DNA of 54,077 nucleotides from positions 1 through 54,077 of the forward strand of contig DATKWD010000152.1 of the NCBI GenBank assembly GCA_035529695.1, read 5' to 3'. Under the pieces are notes generated by a model. It made no database searches, was not told the DNA's origin, and saw only the letters and a program-made list of their open reading frames with translations. The position numbers and the translations under genes are program-made. This document shows, one piece after another, positions 33,979-42,360 of this stretch. The stretch is from DATKWD01 sp035529695. Its GTDB lineage: Bacteria > Actinomycetota > Acidimicrobiia > Acidimicrobiales > Salinilacustritrichaceae. Each line of letters begins with the position of its first letter. Position 1 is the first letter of the stretch.

Positions 33979-36870
33979 TCATCCGGCAGCGCCGGCGGCG
34001 ACGCCCTGGTGCGACCGGTGGGCGTGAAGTGCCTTCTCCGCCTCGTGGTCGAGTGGCATCAAGTCGAACACGACCGTCTTCACGGTTCCCGTGAAAGCGT
34101 ACGGCGCTTTGTCCTCGTAATCGAGGTCGACGACGCCGCCGTTGTCGCGTCCCATGTCCATGGCCGCGTACGTGGTGTACAGCATCGCAACCGTGTGTGG
34201 CATCTCGCCGCCGCCGATCTGGCGATCGCCGACCCAGAGGGAGACCTGTCCGCTGGTCCCCGGCTTGGGCTCGTCGGCTTCGAACAGCATCTTCACGGAG
34301 ATGTCGCCAGTGGGGAGCGGTTCGGTCGACACCTGCCTGTACGTCTCGACGCCGAGGTACTGGTAGGTGTGGATCAGGTGGCCCCGTTCGTCGACCCAGA
34401 GGGAGAACCCGCCGATGAAGTCGGCGAACGCGCACAGCACGCCCTCCGCGCCACCCTCGGGCACGTGCAGATCAGCCTCGATCGCGTAGGACCTGCCATA
34501 GATCCGGGGGAGCAAGGTGGTCGAGACGTTCTGCACGTCGCCGTAGTAGGTGTATCGAGTGACCGTCGGCATGGGCGGCAGGTTGCCGAAGAACACCGAC
34601 AGACCGCCGAGCAGGGGCAGCACCTTGTTGCGCTCGGCCTCCTGCCAGAACACCTCTTGCAGCTCGGCCAGCTTCTCCGGGTTCTCGGCTGCCAGGTCGC
34701 GTGACTGGCTGAAGTCATCAGGGAGGTAGTACAGCTCCCACACGTCCTGACTCATGTCGTATGGCGAGAAGCGCTGCAACGTCTCGGGCGAGAAGTCCCA
34801 CGGGGCCTTGTCGAGCCGGGTGCATGCCCACCAGCCGTCTTGGTAGATGGCACGGCTGCCGTACATCTCGAAGTACTGCAGGGTGTGGCGTTCGTCGGCC
34901 TCGGCATCGTCGAACGTGTAGGCGAAGCTCGTGCCATCCATCGGCTCCTGTGCGACCCCGTCGACCGAGGTCGGCTCGGGGATACCGATCAAGTCGAGCA
35001 ACGTCGGCGCGACGTCGATGCAGTGGGTGAACTGCGTGCGCAGATCTCCCCCGGCTGCGATCCGCCCAGGCCAGGCGACAACCATCGGATCCCGGTCACC
35101 GCCGAGGTGACTGGCCATCTGCTTCCCCCACGGGAACGGGGTGTTGTTGGCGTGAGCCCAGGCGGCCGCGAAGTGGGGTGCGGTGTGCTCGCCCCCCAAC
35201 TCCTCGATGCCCCCGTACTTCTCGATGAGGGCGAGCTGCTCGTCGGTCTCGAACACCAGGCCATTGAAGAAGGTCGTCTCGTTGAACGAGCCCGTGATGG
35301 TGCCTTCCATGCTGGCGCCGTTGTCGCCCCAGATGTAGATGATCACGGTGTTGTCCAACTCGCCCATCTCCTCGACCGAGTCGAGAAGCCGCCCGACGTT
35401 CCAGTCGGCGTTCTCCGAGTATCCGGCGAACACCTCCATCTGTCGGGCGTACAGCCGCCTCTCGGCCTCGCTCAGCGAATCCCATGCCGGGAAGAGCTCG
35501 GGGCGCTCGGAGAGCTCGGTGTCCTCCGGGACGACCCCGAGACGCTTCTGACGCTCGAGGGTCTTCTCGCGGTAGGCGTCCCAGCCGTCGTCGAACTGGC
35601 CCTTGTACTTGTCGGCCCACTCCTTGCCGACGTGGTGCGGGGCATGGCTGCAGCCCGTGGAGTAGTACATGAACCACGGCTTCGTGGCGTCGTGCGCGCG
35701 GATCGCGTGCAGCCACTCGACCGACTTGTCGGTGATGTCGTCGGGGAAATAGTAGAGCTTGCCGTCCTCGCCCTCAGGAACGCCGACCACCGAGTTGTCC
35801 TGGGTGATGACCGGGTCGTACTGGCCGGCCGCGCCCGTGAGGAACCCCCACCAATGGTCGAAGCCCCAGCCCAGCGGCCAATGGTCGAACGGGCCGGCTG
35901 GGCCCATCTCGCGACCCGGCGTCATGTGCCACTTGCCGAAGCCGCCGGTCATGTAGCCGTTTTCCTTCAGGATCCGGGGCAGCGCCGTGCAACTCCGCGG
36001 GCGCGTGCCCGTGTAGCCGGGGAACGGTCCGGGAAACTCGGCGATGCCACCCATGCCGACGCGGTGGTGATTGCGTCCCGTCAGGAGCGCGGCGCGGGTG
36101 GGCGAACACACCGCAGTGACGTGGAAGCGGTTGTAGGTGAGCCCCATCTCCTGAACCCGGGTGAGGGTCGGGGTCTTGATCGCCCCACCGAAGGTGTCCG
36201 GTCCTCCGAAGCCGGCGTCGTCGATCAGCACGATCAGGACGTTCGGGGCGCCCTCGGGCGCCTTGTGGCCGGCGACGATCGTCCAATCATCGACCGAATC
36301 CTGGATCGTCCGACCGATCGAACCACCGAAGGCCCGATCAGGGAGCGGCAGTTCCGTGCGATCGGGGTCGAACTTGCCGGCTGCTTCACCGAGCGCGTCC
36401 TTCAAGCCGCTGAGGCCTTTGCCCTCGATGGCGGCCACCGACTTGGCGGGCGAACCGGCCAGGGCCTGCTCGGCCAGCAGACGATCATCGACGTCGATGA
36501 TGGTCACGACCGCGGCCATACCAGGCTTCAAGTTCTCCCCGAACCCCTCCTCGAGACCGCTCTCGAGTTTGTGCTTTGCGAATTGGCCCACGATCCCCCC
36601 GGCGGCTGCGCCGACGGCGACGGACGCGAGCAGCGGCGGGGCCGCAAGACCGACGAGCACGCCGACCCCTCCACCCCAGCCCATCCCCCGTCGCCCGAGA
36701 TGATCGCCGGTGTCGCTGACGAGGACCTCGCCCGACTCGTCCTTCTCGATGAGGATGGCGCCCTCGCTCCGGACTTCCTTGGCCTCGATCCGTCGGACCA
36801 ACTCGTCGAAATCCTCCTTCGCCCCAGCGCGAGCTGGGTAGGCAGCCACCACGACTTCATGGGTATCCAT
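33979..36870 (-). CDS. arylsulfatase-type sulfatase with N-terminal DUF1269-like domain
   Basis: 963 residues from ATG 36870 with a GGGAGG ribosome site just upstream; the open frame to 37053 lacks support. Residues 1-170 are not part of a sulfatase: they hold MDTHEVVVAAYPARAGAKEDFDEL, a glycine-zipper membrane-like stretch (about 64-98) and EGFGENLKPGMAAVV, which resemble DUF1269 proteins. The sulfatase follows, with LIVLIDDAG (Asp217, Asp218) and CSPTRAALLTGR, whose Cys255 is the formylglycine precursor. The rest covers the metal-binding HAPHHVG and GGDRDPMVV blocks and a C-terminal beta domain. It hydrolyses sulfate esters after maturation by a formylglycine-generating enzyme located elsewhere. 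Confidence 0.88.
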   Translation of the reverse strand: MDTHEVVVAAYPARAGAKEDFDELVRRIEAKEVRSEGAILIEKDESGEVLVSDTGDHLGRRGMGWGGGVGVLVGLAAPPLLASVAVGAAAGGIVGQFAKHKLESGLEEGFGENLKPGMAAVVTIIDVDDRLLAEQALAGSPAKSVAAIEGKGLSGLKDALGEAAGKFDPDRTELPLPDRAFGGSIGRTIQDSVDDWTIVAGHKAPEGAPNVLIVLIDDAGFGGPDTFGGAIKTPTLTRVQEMGLTYNRFHVTAVCSPTRAALLTGRNHHRVGMGGIAEFPGPFPGYTGTRPRSCTALPRILKENGYMTGGFGKWHMTPGREMGPAGPFDHWPLGWGFDHWWGFLTGAAGQYDPVITQDNSVVGVPEGEDGKLYYFPDDITDKSVEWLHAIRAHDATKPWFMYYSTGCSHAPHHVGKEWADKYKGQFDDGWDAYREKTLERQKRLGVVPEDTELSERPELFPAWDSLSEAERRLYARQMEVFAGYSENADWNVGRLLDSVEEMGELDNTVIIYIWGDNGASMEGTITGSFNETTFFNGLVFETDEQLALIEKYGGIEELGGEHTAPHFAAAWAHANNTPFPWGKQMASHLGGDRDPMVVAWPGRIAAGGDLRTQFTHCIDVAPTLLDLIGIPEPTSVDGVAQEPMDGTSFAYTFDDAEADERHTLQYFEMYGSRAIYQDGWWACTRLDKAPWDFSPETLQRFSPYDMSQDVWELYYLPDDFSQSRDLAAENPEKLAELQEVFWQEAERNKVLPLLGGLSVFFGNLPPMPTVTRYTYYGDVQNVSTTLLPRIYGRSYAIEADLHVPEGGAEGVLCAFADFIGGFSLWVDERGHLIHTYQYLGVETYRQVSTEPLPTGDISVKMLFEADEPKPGTSGQVSLWVGDRQIGGGEMPHTVAMLYTTYAAMDMGRDNGGVVDLDYEDKAPYAFTGTVKTVVFDLMPLDHEAEKALHAHRSHQGVAAGAAG

Positions 36871-37171
36871 GACGCATCCTCCCGTCTTTCTCGATTGATC
36901 GCCTGCTCGACGGCACAGGGAACCTGCGACGCGACGAACGTGGCACTCACTCGATTCTGAGCGGTTGCGGGAACGACCGAACCCACCAAAATGGGTGATT
37001 TGCCTGACCACTTGGGGCCGATCGGCCGGCCGAGAGACAGGACCGGTGGCCATGCGGCGTCGTCGCGAGCGCCGTGAGGCCGAGCGGGACGACCGCCACG
37101 ATCCCGAACCGTTTGGTTCGAGACGACGGATCCGGCCCGCTCGGCTGCTCGGAATCGTCCGACAAGCGGCC
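36871..37171. other. intergenic region, no supported gene
   Basis: About 300 bases between the sulfatase start and the SHOCT gene stop. It holds the sulfatase ribosome site (CCTCCC complement near 36878-36884) and a short ACCCA/TGGGT inverted repeat near 36983-36998. Short open frames on both strands have no family features. Confidence 0.6.
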
Positions 37172-37564
37172 TCAGGCCAGGAGCTTTGCCTTCTGGTCGG
37201 CGAACTCGGCCTCCGTCAGCACGCCGCTGTCGCGGAGCTCCGCGAGCTTCGCGATCTCGTCGGCGGATCCGCCAGTGCCGGCCGCCTGTTGCACGTACGA
37301 GCGGAATTCGGCCTCGTTCGAACGGGCAGCGTCGACATCACGCTGCGCCATGGAGTGGCCGCGGGCGATCAAGTAGACGAACACCCCGAGAAAGGGCGCG
37401 AACAGCACGAAGATCGACCACAGGCCCTTGGACCAGCCACCGAGGTCGTGGCTCCGGAAGATGTCGGCAAAGACCCGGAACAGCAGCATGATCCAGGCGA
37501 ACCACAGAAAGAAGATGAACATGGTCCAGAAGAGACCGAGAATCGGGTAGTCGTAGGCCAGCAA
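37172..37564 (-). CDS. PLDc_N / SHOCT domain membrane protein
   Basis: 130 residues from ATG 37564. Two hydrophobic helices (about 8-32 and 46-68) with WLFRVFADIF-like spacing form a phospholipase-D N-terminal-type membrane module. The C-terminal SHOCT motif EIAKLAELRDSGVLTEAEF ends in DQKAKLL. Such small proteins are common accessories of unknown role. It is on the same strand and upstream of the sulfatase. Confidence 0.85.
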   Translation of the reverse strand: MLAYDYPILGLFWTMFIFFLWFAWIMLLFRVFADIFRSHDLGGWSKGLWSIFVLFAPFLGVFVYLIARGHSMAQRDVDAARSNEAEFRSYVQQAAGTGGSADEIAKLAELRDSGVLTEAEFADQKAKLLA

Positions 37565-37757
37565 GGTGGATCTCCTTCAGATCAATGGTCGTCGGACCAG
37601 AGTCGAGCCGACCGACCAAGCGTAGGGCACCGTCGGTCTGCGAGCATCAGCCACTCTGGGCGATCCGGACCGACCCGGTGTCAACGAGGCCCGCGAACGA
37701 CCTCCGTGGTCACCTCACCGAATCCGACCGCTGCCCGCCCCGGGGTGTCGACCGCGG

Positions 37758-38192
37758 TTGCTGGATTCAGCGCCGATCGCGTCGGCCCTCGCGCCGACCC
37801 TGACGGCGGTTACGCCGTGGGAGACTCACCGCTTGACCTCGCCGATCCCGCCCACCGCCATCGCCGCGACAGCTCCGACATCACGATCTACTTTCCGGCT
37901 CCTCGCGAAGTGCATCGATGCCACGAACCGAGAGGCCGACACCCTCCGTCATGCGCTCCTCGCGCAGTGGGCCGAGCACGGCGGCACTGCCGAACTCGCG
38001 GACCGACTCCGATCGTTGGATCGCTCGGACCCGGATGGAGTTCGCGGGGTCGAGGCGCGGCTCGCAGTCTGGTTCTCCTTCGCCGATCCCGGCGACGGTC
38101 GACTCGTCACCAAGGACGATCCGGTGCTGACCGAGCTCTCAGATCAGCTACGGAACCGTCTGGCCCGCACCACCCGTCCAGCGAAGGACTGA
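37758..38192 (+). CDS. possible small hypothetical protein
   Basis: 144 residues if real. The first third is low-complexity Ala/Thr/Pro and looks unlike a protein start. The last ~95 residues (LLAKCIDATNREADTLRH, LRSLDRSDPDGVRGVEARL, LVTKDDPVLTELSDQLRN) look helical and protein-like, so a later start is likely. No family is recognised. The surrounding 37565-38307 has no other gene that I can support. Confidence 0.3.
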   Translation: MLDSAPIASALAPTLTAVTPWETHRLTSPIPPTAIAATAPTSRSTFRLLAKCIDATNREADTLRHALLAQWAEHGGTAELADRLRSLDRSDPDGVRGVEARLAVWFSFADPGDGRLVTKDDPVLTELSDQLRNRLARTTRPAKD

Positions 38193-38307
38193 CCGGAGAG
38201 TTGTCGTCGGAGTGTGGGGCGGACCGAGATCAGTCGCAGTCCCCACCGGCGACCTTCTCCAAGGCGTCCGCCGAACACGTTGCTCAGGCCGTCCGCGGCG
38301 GCGGCCC

Positions 38308-39318
38308 TCAGCCGAGGGGATGCTCTTCGAACCACTCCCAGGCGAGATCGGCCGCGACGACCTCGGAGGTGGCGGTGCCGAACTGGGCCTCGTCGAGGAC
38401 CCCGGGCGGGTCACCCGGTCGCGGATGTCCTCGTCCGAGGATCGTGATGAGCGAGATGTCGGCGGTGCAGCCGCTGAAGTCTTCGCGTTGAACTTCGCCG
38501 CTGAGCGTCGTGAGCGCTGGTTCCGTATCGCAGCCCCGCTCGGCAGCCCAGGTCTCGACGAACCCTCTGTGCGTCGAGTATTCGGCGGTCGGGTCCGCGT
38601 CGCCGTGGACGTGGAGGAGCGGCACGTCGCGCGAGCGGTCGCAGGTCTCCTGCGAAGGCGCCAGGCCAGAGATCGTGACGACCGACGCCACCCGGTTCGG
38701 GAGCCGGCACGCCACGAGCGAGGCCATGGCTGCCCCGTTCGAGTGGCCGATCACGTGGATCAGGGTCGGGTCGATACACGCAGTCTCGGTCAGCTCGTCG
38801 ATGAGCGTCTCGATGAAGCCGACCTCGTCGGGCGTCTCGGCGTCGGGGGTGGCCTCGGGCGAGGCGAACCAGGCGGTCTGACCGATCTCGAGCAGCGTCG
38901 CCTCGGGGAAGGCGACGACGAAACCCTCCGCCTCGGAGAGCTCGCCCCACCGATCGAGCTCGAGATGCAGGTCGATGCTCCCGCCGAAGAAGTGGAGGTC
39001 GATCACCAGCGGCGACGGAAGCTCCCGCGACTCGGGCACGACGACGGCGTAGTCGCGGGTCCGGCCGTCGGGTGCCTCCAGGGAGCTACGGGTGACGCCG
39101 ACGTCCGGTCCGGTCGGACACGCCGGCGCCGTGTCCTCGTCGCTTTCGTTGTCATCGACCTGCGGGGTCCCCCCGTCGGCGGTCTCCTGGTCCGCTGTCA
39201 CATCCTGAGCGGCATCGGACTCGGTCCCGTCCGACGAGCCGCCGCACGCTACGAGCAACAGCGCAGTCAGCGCGAGCACAACCAGTGCGTGGTTCGCCTT
39301 GGAGGTTCCTTGCATCAC
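38308..39318 (-). CDS. secreted PHB depolymerase-like esterase lipoprotein
   Basis: 336 residues from ATG 39318 or 39315. A lipoprotein signal (ALVVLALTALLLVAC) leads into a long acidic linker. The esterase fold has IDLHFFGG, GHSNGA (nucleophile Ser), HVHGDADPT and GRGHPRPGD near the C-terminus, like the LpqC / feruloyl-esterase / polyhydroxybutyrate depolymerase group. It probably works on the cell surface on an ester polymer or plant-derived ester. Substrate unproved. Confidence 0.85.
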   Translation of the reverse strand: MMQGTSKANHALVVLALTALLLVACGGSSDGTESDAAQDVTADQETADGGTPQVDDNESDEDTAPACPTGPDVGVTRSSLEAPDGRTRDYAVVVPESRELPSPLVIDLHFFGGSIDLHLELDRWGELSEAEGFVVAFPEATLLEIGQTAWFASPEATPDAETPDEVGFIETLIDELTETACIDPTLIHVIGHSNGAAMASLVACRLPNRVASVVTISGLAPSQETCDRSRDVPLLHVHGDADPTAEYSTHRGFVETWAAERGCDTEPALTTLSGEVQREDFSGCTADISLITILGRGHPRPGDPPGVLDEAQFGTATSEVVAADLAWEWFEEHPLG

Positions 39319-39597
39319 TCACCTGCCTCCTGGTGGAAGATCCGCCCTGGATTCCGTCAGGATCCCTGAACACGACGACCATACTCACCGAGCGTCGCGC
39401 CTCGAGTGGCGATGGAGTACCCAAGCCGTCCTGTGCGCCGGGTGCCGCGTAGGTCTCGACTCCCCTCGGGTCCCAGAAGACCCAGCCAACCAACCGGTGC
39501 GAAGCCAGGGCGGCGCGGCGCGTCCGACGCCATCTTCGTCGGGTTGATCGCAGTACCGATCCGGGCGGCTGGGCGCGTTGGCGTCCACCCGCGTGGG

Positions 39598-40908
39598 TCA
39601 GTCTTGGTCGTCGGCGTTGGAGTCGGGCGGTGCAGGATCGTCGGCTGCCGCCCGCGTGGGGGTGGCGCGGACGCCGGTGATGGCGTGTCGTTTCATGTCG
39701 GTGATCTCGAGTGTCCAGCCCTCGTGGGTGACGCGGTCGCCGGGGGCATCGGGGATGCGGCCGAGCCGGTCGAGGATGAGCCCGGCCACGGTCGTGTAGG
39801 GGCCGCGCTCGACCGGCGGCAGGCCGATGTCGGGCAGGTCGTGGAGGGGGAACTGGCCCGGCAGCAGCACCGACCCGTCGTCCTGGCGGCGAACCGAGAG
39901 GACGTCACGGTCGGTCTCGTCGTAGATCTCGCCGACGAGCTCCTCGACGAGGTCTTCGACGGTGATGATCCCCGCAGTCGATCCGTGCTCGTCGACGACC
40001 AGCGCGATCTGGCAGCGGGCGACCTGCATCTCGTGGAGGACGTCGAGGACGTCGGCGGTCTTGGGAAAGGCCTGGATGTCGATGACGACCCGGCGGACGG
40101 GGGAGTCGCCGAGGCCGATGAGGTCGCGCAGGTGGACGAAGCCGATGACGTCGTCGGGATCGGCGTTTGCGACCGGAGCACGCGAGTGCCCGCTGGTGAC
40201 GAGGACGGCGATGGCTTCGTCGGCCGGTTGGTCGGCCCCGACGAAGACGACGTCGCCGCGGGGCCGGAGCACCTGCTCGATCGTTCGCTCGGCGATCTCG
40301 AACGCGCCGTCGATGATCAGCTTCTGCTTGGAGGTGAAGGTCGTCTGGCCGGCGACCAGGTCTCGGATCTCCTCCTCGGTGACCGCCTCGCGGTCCCGGT
40401 GAGGATCGCCACCCATGAGCCGCACGGCCAGGTCGGTCGACCGCGACAGCGCCCAGACGACCGGGCGGGTGAGCACCGACACGAACGCCAGGGGCCGGGC
40501 GGCCAGCAGGCCCCATCGTTCGGCCCGCTGCATCGCGACCCGCTTCGGGGCGAGCTCGCCGAAGACGAGGGTCACATAGGCCAGCAGCAACGTGACCACC
40601 ACGATGGCCACCGGCTCGGCCGCCCCGCCCAGGAACCCGAGTGGTGCCTCGAGCGGCTCGGCCAGCGAGACCGCCGCCGCCGCCGAGGCCAGGAACCCGG
40701 CGAGGGTGATGCCGATCTGGATGGTGGCCAGGAACCGATTCGGGTCGCGGGCGAGCTCGGCCAGGATCGCGCCGGTCTTCGACGCCCGCTCCAGTCGCTG
40801 CAACTGCCCCTCCCGTAGCGACACCAGCGCCAGTTCGGTGCCGGCGAAGGCCGCGTTCAACAGGACGAGGAATCCGACGAGCCCCAGCTGAGGCAACACA
40901 TCTCGCAC
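39598..40908 (-). CDS. CNNM/CorC-HlyC family transporter-like protein
   Basis: 436 residues from GTG 40908. An N-terminal DUF21 membrane domain with four hydrophobic segments (LLNAAFAGTELALVSLREGQL, then ATIQIGITLAGFLASA) is followed by a CBS pair (PRGDVVFVGADQPADEAIAVL and LHEMQVARCQIALVVDEHG) and a CorC_HlyC domain from about 340. Such proteins are implicated in Mg2+ or Na+ handling. It stands between an esterase gene and the decayed ERCC4 gene. Confidence 0.92.
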   Translation of the reverse strand: MRDVLPQLGLVGFLVLLNAAFAGTELALVSLREGQLQRLERASKTGAILAELARDPNRFLATIQIGITLAGFLASAAAAVSLAEPLEAPLGFLGGAAEPVAIVVVTLLLAYVTLVFGELAPKRVAMQRAERWGLLAARPLAFVSVLTRPVVWALSRSTDLAVRLMGGDPHRDREAVTEEEIRDLVAGQTTFTSKQKLIIDGAFEIAERTIEQVLRPRGDVVFVGADQPADEAIAVLVTSGHSRAPVANADPDDVIGFVHLRDLIGLGDSPVRRVVIDIQAFPKTADVLDVLHEMQVARCQIALVVDEHGSTAGIITVEDLVEELVGEIYDETDRDVLSVRRQDDGSVLLPGQFPLHDLPDIGLPPVERGPYTTVAGLILDRLGRIPDAPGDRVTHEGWTLEITDMKRHAITGVRATPTRAAADDPAPPDSNADDQD

Positions 40909-41002
40909 GTGACCACTTTCATGGGTCGGACGGCTGCATCTGGAATCGGCAGGTCATCGGGGTCGTGGACGGCGGACCGGCAGCCCCGGTTACGGTCGGT
41001 GC

Positions 41003-41280
41003 GTGGCGCAGGTGTTCCGCATCGCTCGCAACCCGGAGGAGGACCCGGCCCGGCACGCGCCTTCCCGTGGCACGCAGCGCTGCGGGCGTGCTGGAGATCG
41101 CGGTCGACACCTGAGAGCGATATGCGTGGAAGCTCGACAAGCAGCAGGCCACCACCACGGAAGGGGGCGCTGACCGTCGGCAACTATGCCGTCGAGGCGA
41201 CCGATGGGCCTACCGGTTCCTCGAGCCGCCCTCGCCTACCACGACGAGACGACCGTCGAACTCTTGAAGCGAACTCGCAG
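41003..41280 (+). pseudogene. decayed ERCC4-type nuclease gene
   Basis: Three pieces of one protein family appear in order, in three frames. From GTG 41003: VAQVFRIARNPEED. From 41088: VLEIAVDT, then a TGA at 41112 exactly where the family has Arg (TGA for CGA), then ERYAWKLDKQQATTTE. From 41158 in the next frame: RKGALTVGNYAVEATDG. These match, from memory, the actinobacterial ERCC4-domain nucleases with their VDTRERYAWKFD and ALPVGDYAVE blocks. A nonsense change, two frame changes and loss of the conserved central and C-terminal parts make it non-functional. Confidence 0.6.
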
Positions 41281-41325
41281 CCCGGCGGACGGCTCCGGCC
41301 TCAGCGGGACCCTGACTGAGCGACT

Positions 41326-41402
41326 TGGTGGAGACGATGGGAATCGAACCCACGACCCCCTGCTTGCAAAGCAGGTGCTCTAGCCAACTGAGCTACGTCC
41401 CC
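41326..41402 (-). tRNA. tRNA-Ala (anticodon TGC)
   Basis: Complete cloverleaf on the minus strand, with 5' end at 41402 and encoded CCA at 41326-41328. The acceptor GGGGACG pairs with CGTCTCC, including the G3:U70 wobble that marks alanine tRNAs. The anticodon stem CCTGC/GCAGG holds loop TTTGCAA. The T arm reads GTGGGTTCGATTCCCAT. Confidence 0.97.
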
Positions 41403-41445
41403 GAGGGAACCGAGAGGGTAGTGCGCGGCACACCTCGATCGACAC

Positions 41446-42360
41446 TCAGATCTGCGTCGACCCAGCGTTCGACTGCAGCGGCTGGCGGAACAGACCTGAC
41501 GGCACCGGGGCACCCGCACGCACGAGCGCCAGGTGCCAGGAGGGTGACGAGCCGAGCGCCCAGCGCAGGCTCGACACGGTGAAGCGCCCGATCGGCACGC
41601 TGGCGGGTGGCGCTTCGAGGCCCACGGTCGCGCCGATCGAAGCTGGCAGGGTGGCCAGTGCTGCGTTGAACAGTGGCCGATACCCGAACTTCACCGCGAG
41701 CGGCAGTGGGGGGTTGCGGAGGAAGTCGACCGAGTGTCGTTGAGCCTCGGTTGCCGCGATCGCGGGGTGCTCGGCGATCCACGTCGCGAGTTCGGATGCC
41801 GTCGTCGGGAGGGGGTCGGCGTCGAGGAGACCACCGATCTGGGTCTGTTCCTCGACGAATCGATCGGCCTCGGATGCGGTGAGCTTGTGTCTCGCGTAGG
41901 TCTGGAACGCCACGAGGAACGAGTCGGTCAGGACGTTGTGGACCCAGGCCGCCATGGCGGGGTTGCCCGCGCTGTAGGCCTTCCCCCGCTCAGAACGACC
42001 ACGAACCGGCCGATGCGCCATTCGCACCGTTGCCACGGCTGCTTCGACCTCGGGAAGTGCGCCATAGGTCGTCTCGGTGACGTACACCGACGTGCGCGAC
42101 AGCCGGCCGAGCGGATCGTCGCGGTAGCGCGAGTGCTGTTCGACCCCCGCGACGACCTCGGCGTGTGCGGTCTGGACGAGCAGGGCACGGATGCCGCCGA
42201 CGAAGGCCGCGGCATCCCCGATGACTCGCCAAGACACCGAGTCCGGCCCGAGAAGCCCGGGATCGCCTTCGTGGTCCATGGTGTGTTCGAGCGGCTGCGG
42301 ACCGTGCGAGAACAACCCCGTCGTCGAGGCCACCACGCGATCCTTGAGACCGCTGATCAT
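41446..42360 (-). CDS. oxygenase MpaB family (DUF2236) protein
   Basis: 304 residues from ATG 42360, overlapping the photolyase stop by four bases. RALLVQTAHAEVVAGVEQHSRYRDDP, then RTSVYVTETTYG and WVHNVLTDSFLVA hold the conserved His and Arg residues of DUF2236. The fungal member MpaB is an oxygenase acting on prenyl chains, and latex-clearing protein is a relative that binds heme b. It is the last gene of the seven-gene unit, upstream of the tRNA, which suggests a lipid or isoprenoid oxidation step. Confidence 0.88.
   Translation of the reverse strand: MISGLKDRVVASTTGLFSHGPQPLEHTMDHEGDPGLLGPDSVSWRVIGDAAAFVGGIRALLVQTAHAEVVAGVEQHSRYRDDPLGRLSRTSVYVTETTYGALPEVEAAVATVRMAHRPVRGRSERGKAYSAGNPAMAAWVHNVLTDSFLVAFQTYARHKLTASEADRFVEEQTQIGGLLDADPLPTTASELATWIAEHPAIAATEAQRHSVDFLRNPPLPLAVKFGYRPLFNAALATLPASIGATVGLEAPPASVPIGRFTVSSLRWALGSSPSWHLALVRAGAPVPSGLFRQPLQSNAGSTQI

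Noticed and set aside
37598..38307. Other short open frames around 37.6-38.3 kb
   Set aside because: Low complexity, no ribosome sites and no recognised motifs; only the frame at 37758 is kept, at low confidence.
39319..39597. Possible gene remnant between the esterase and the CNNM-like gene
   Set aside because: Short frames on the minus strand do not match any family and the order of pieces is not coherent.
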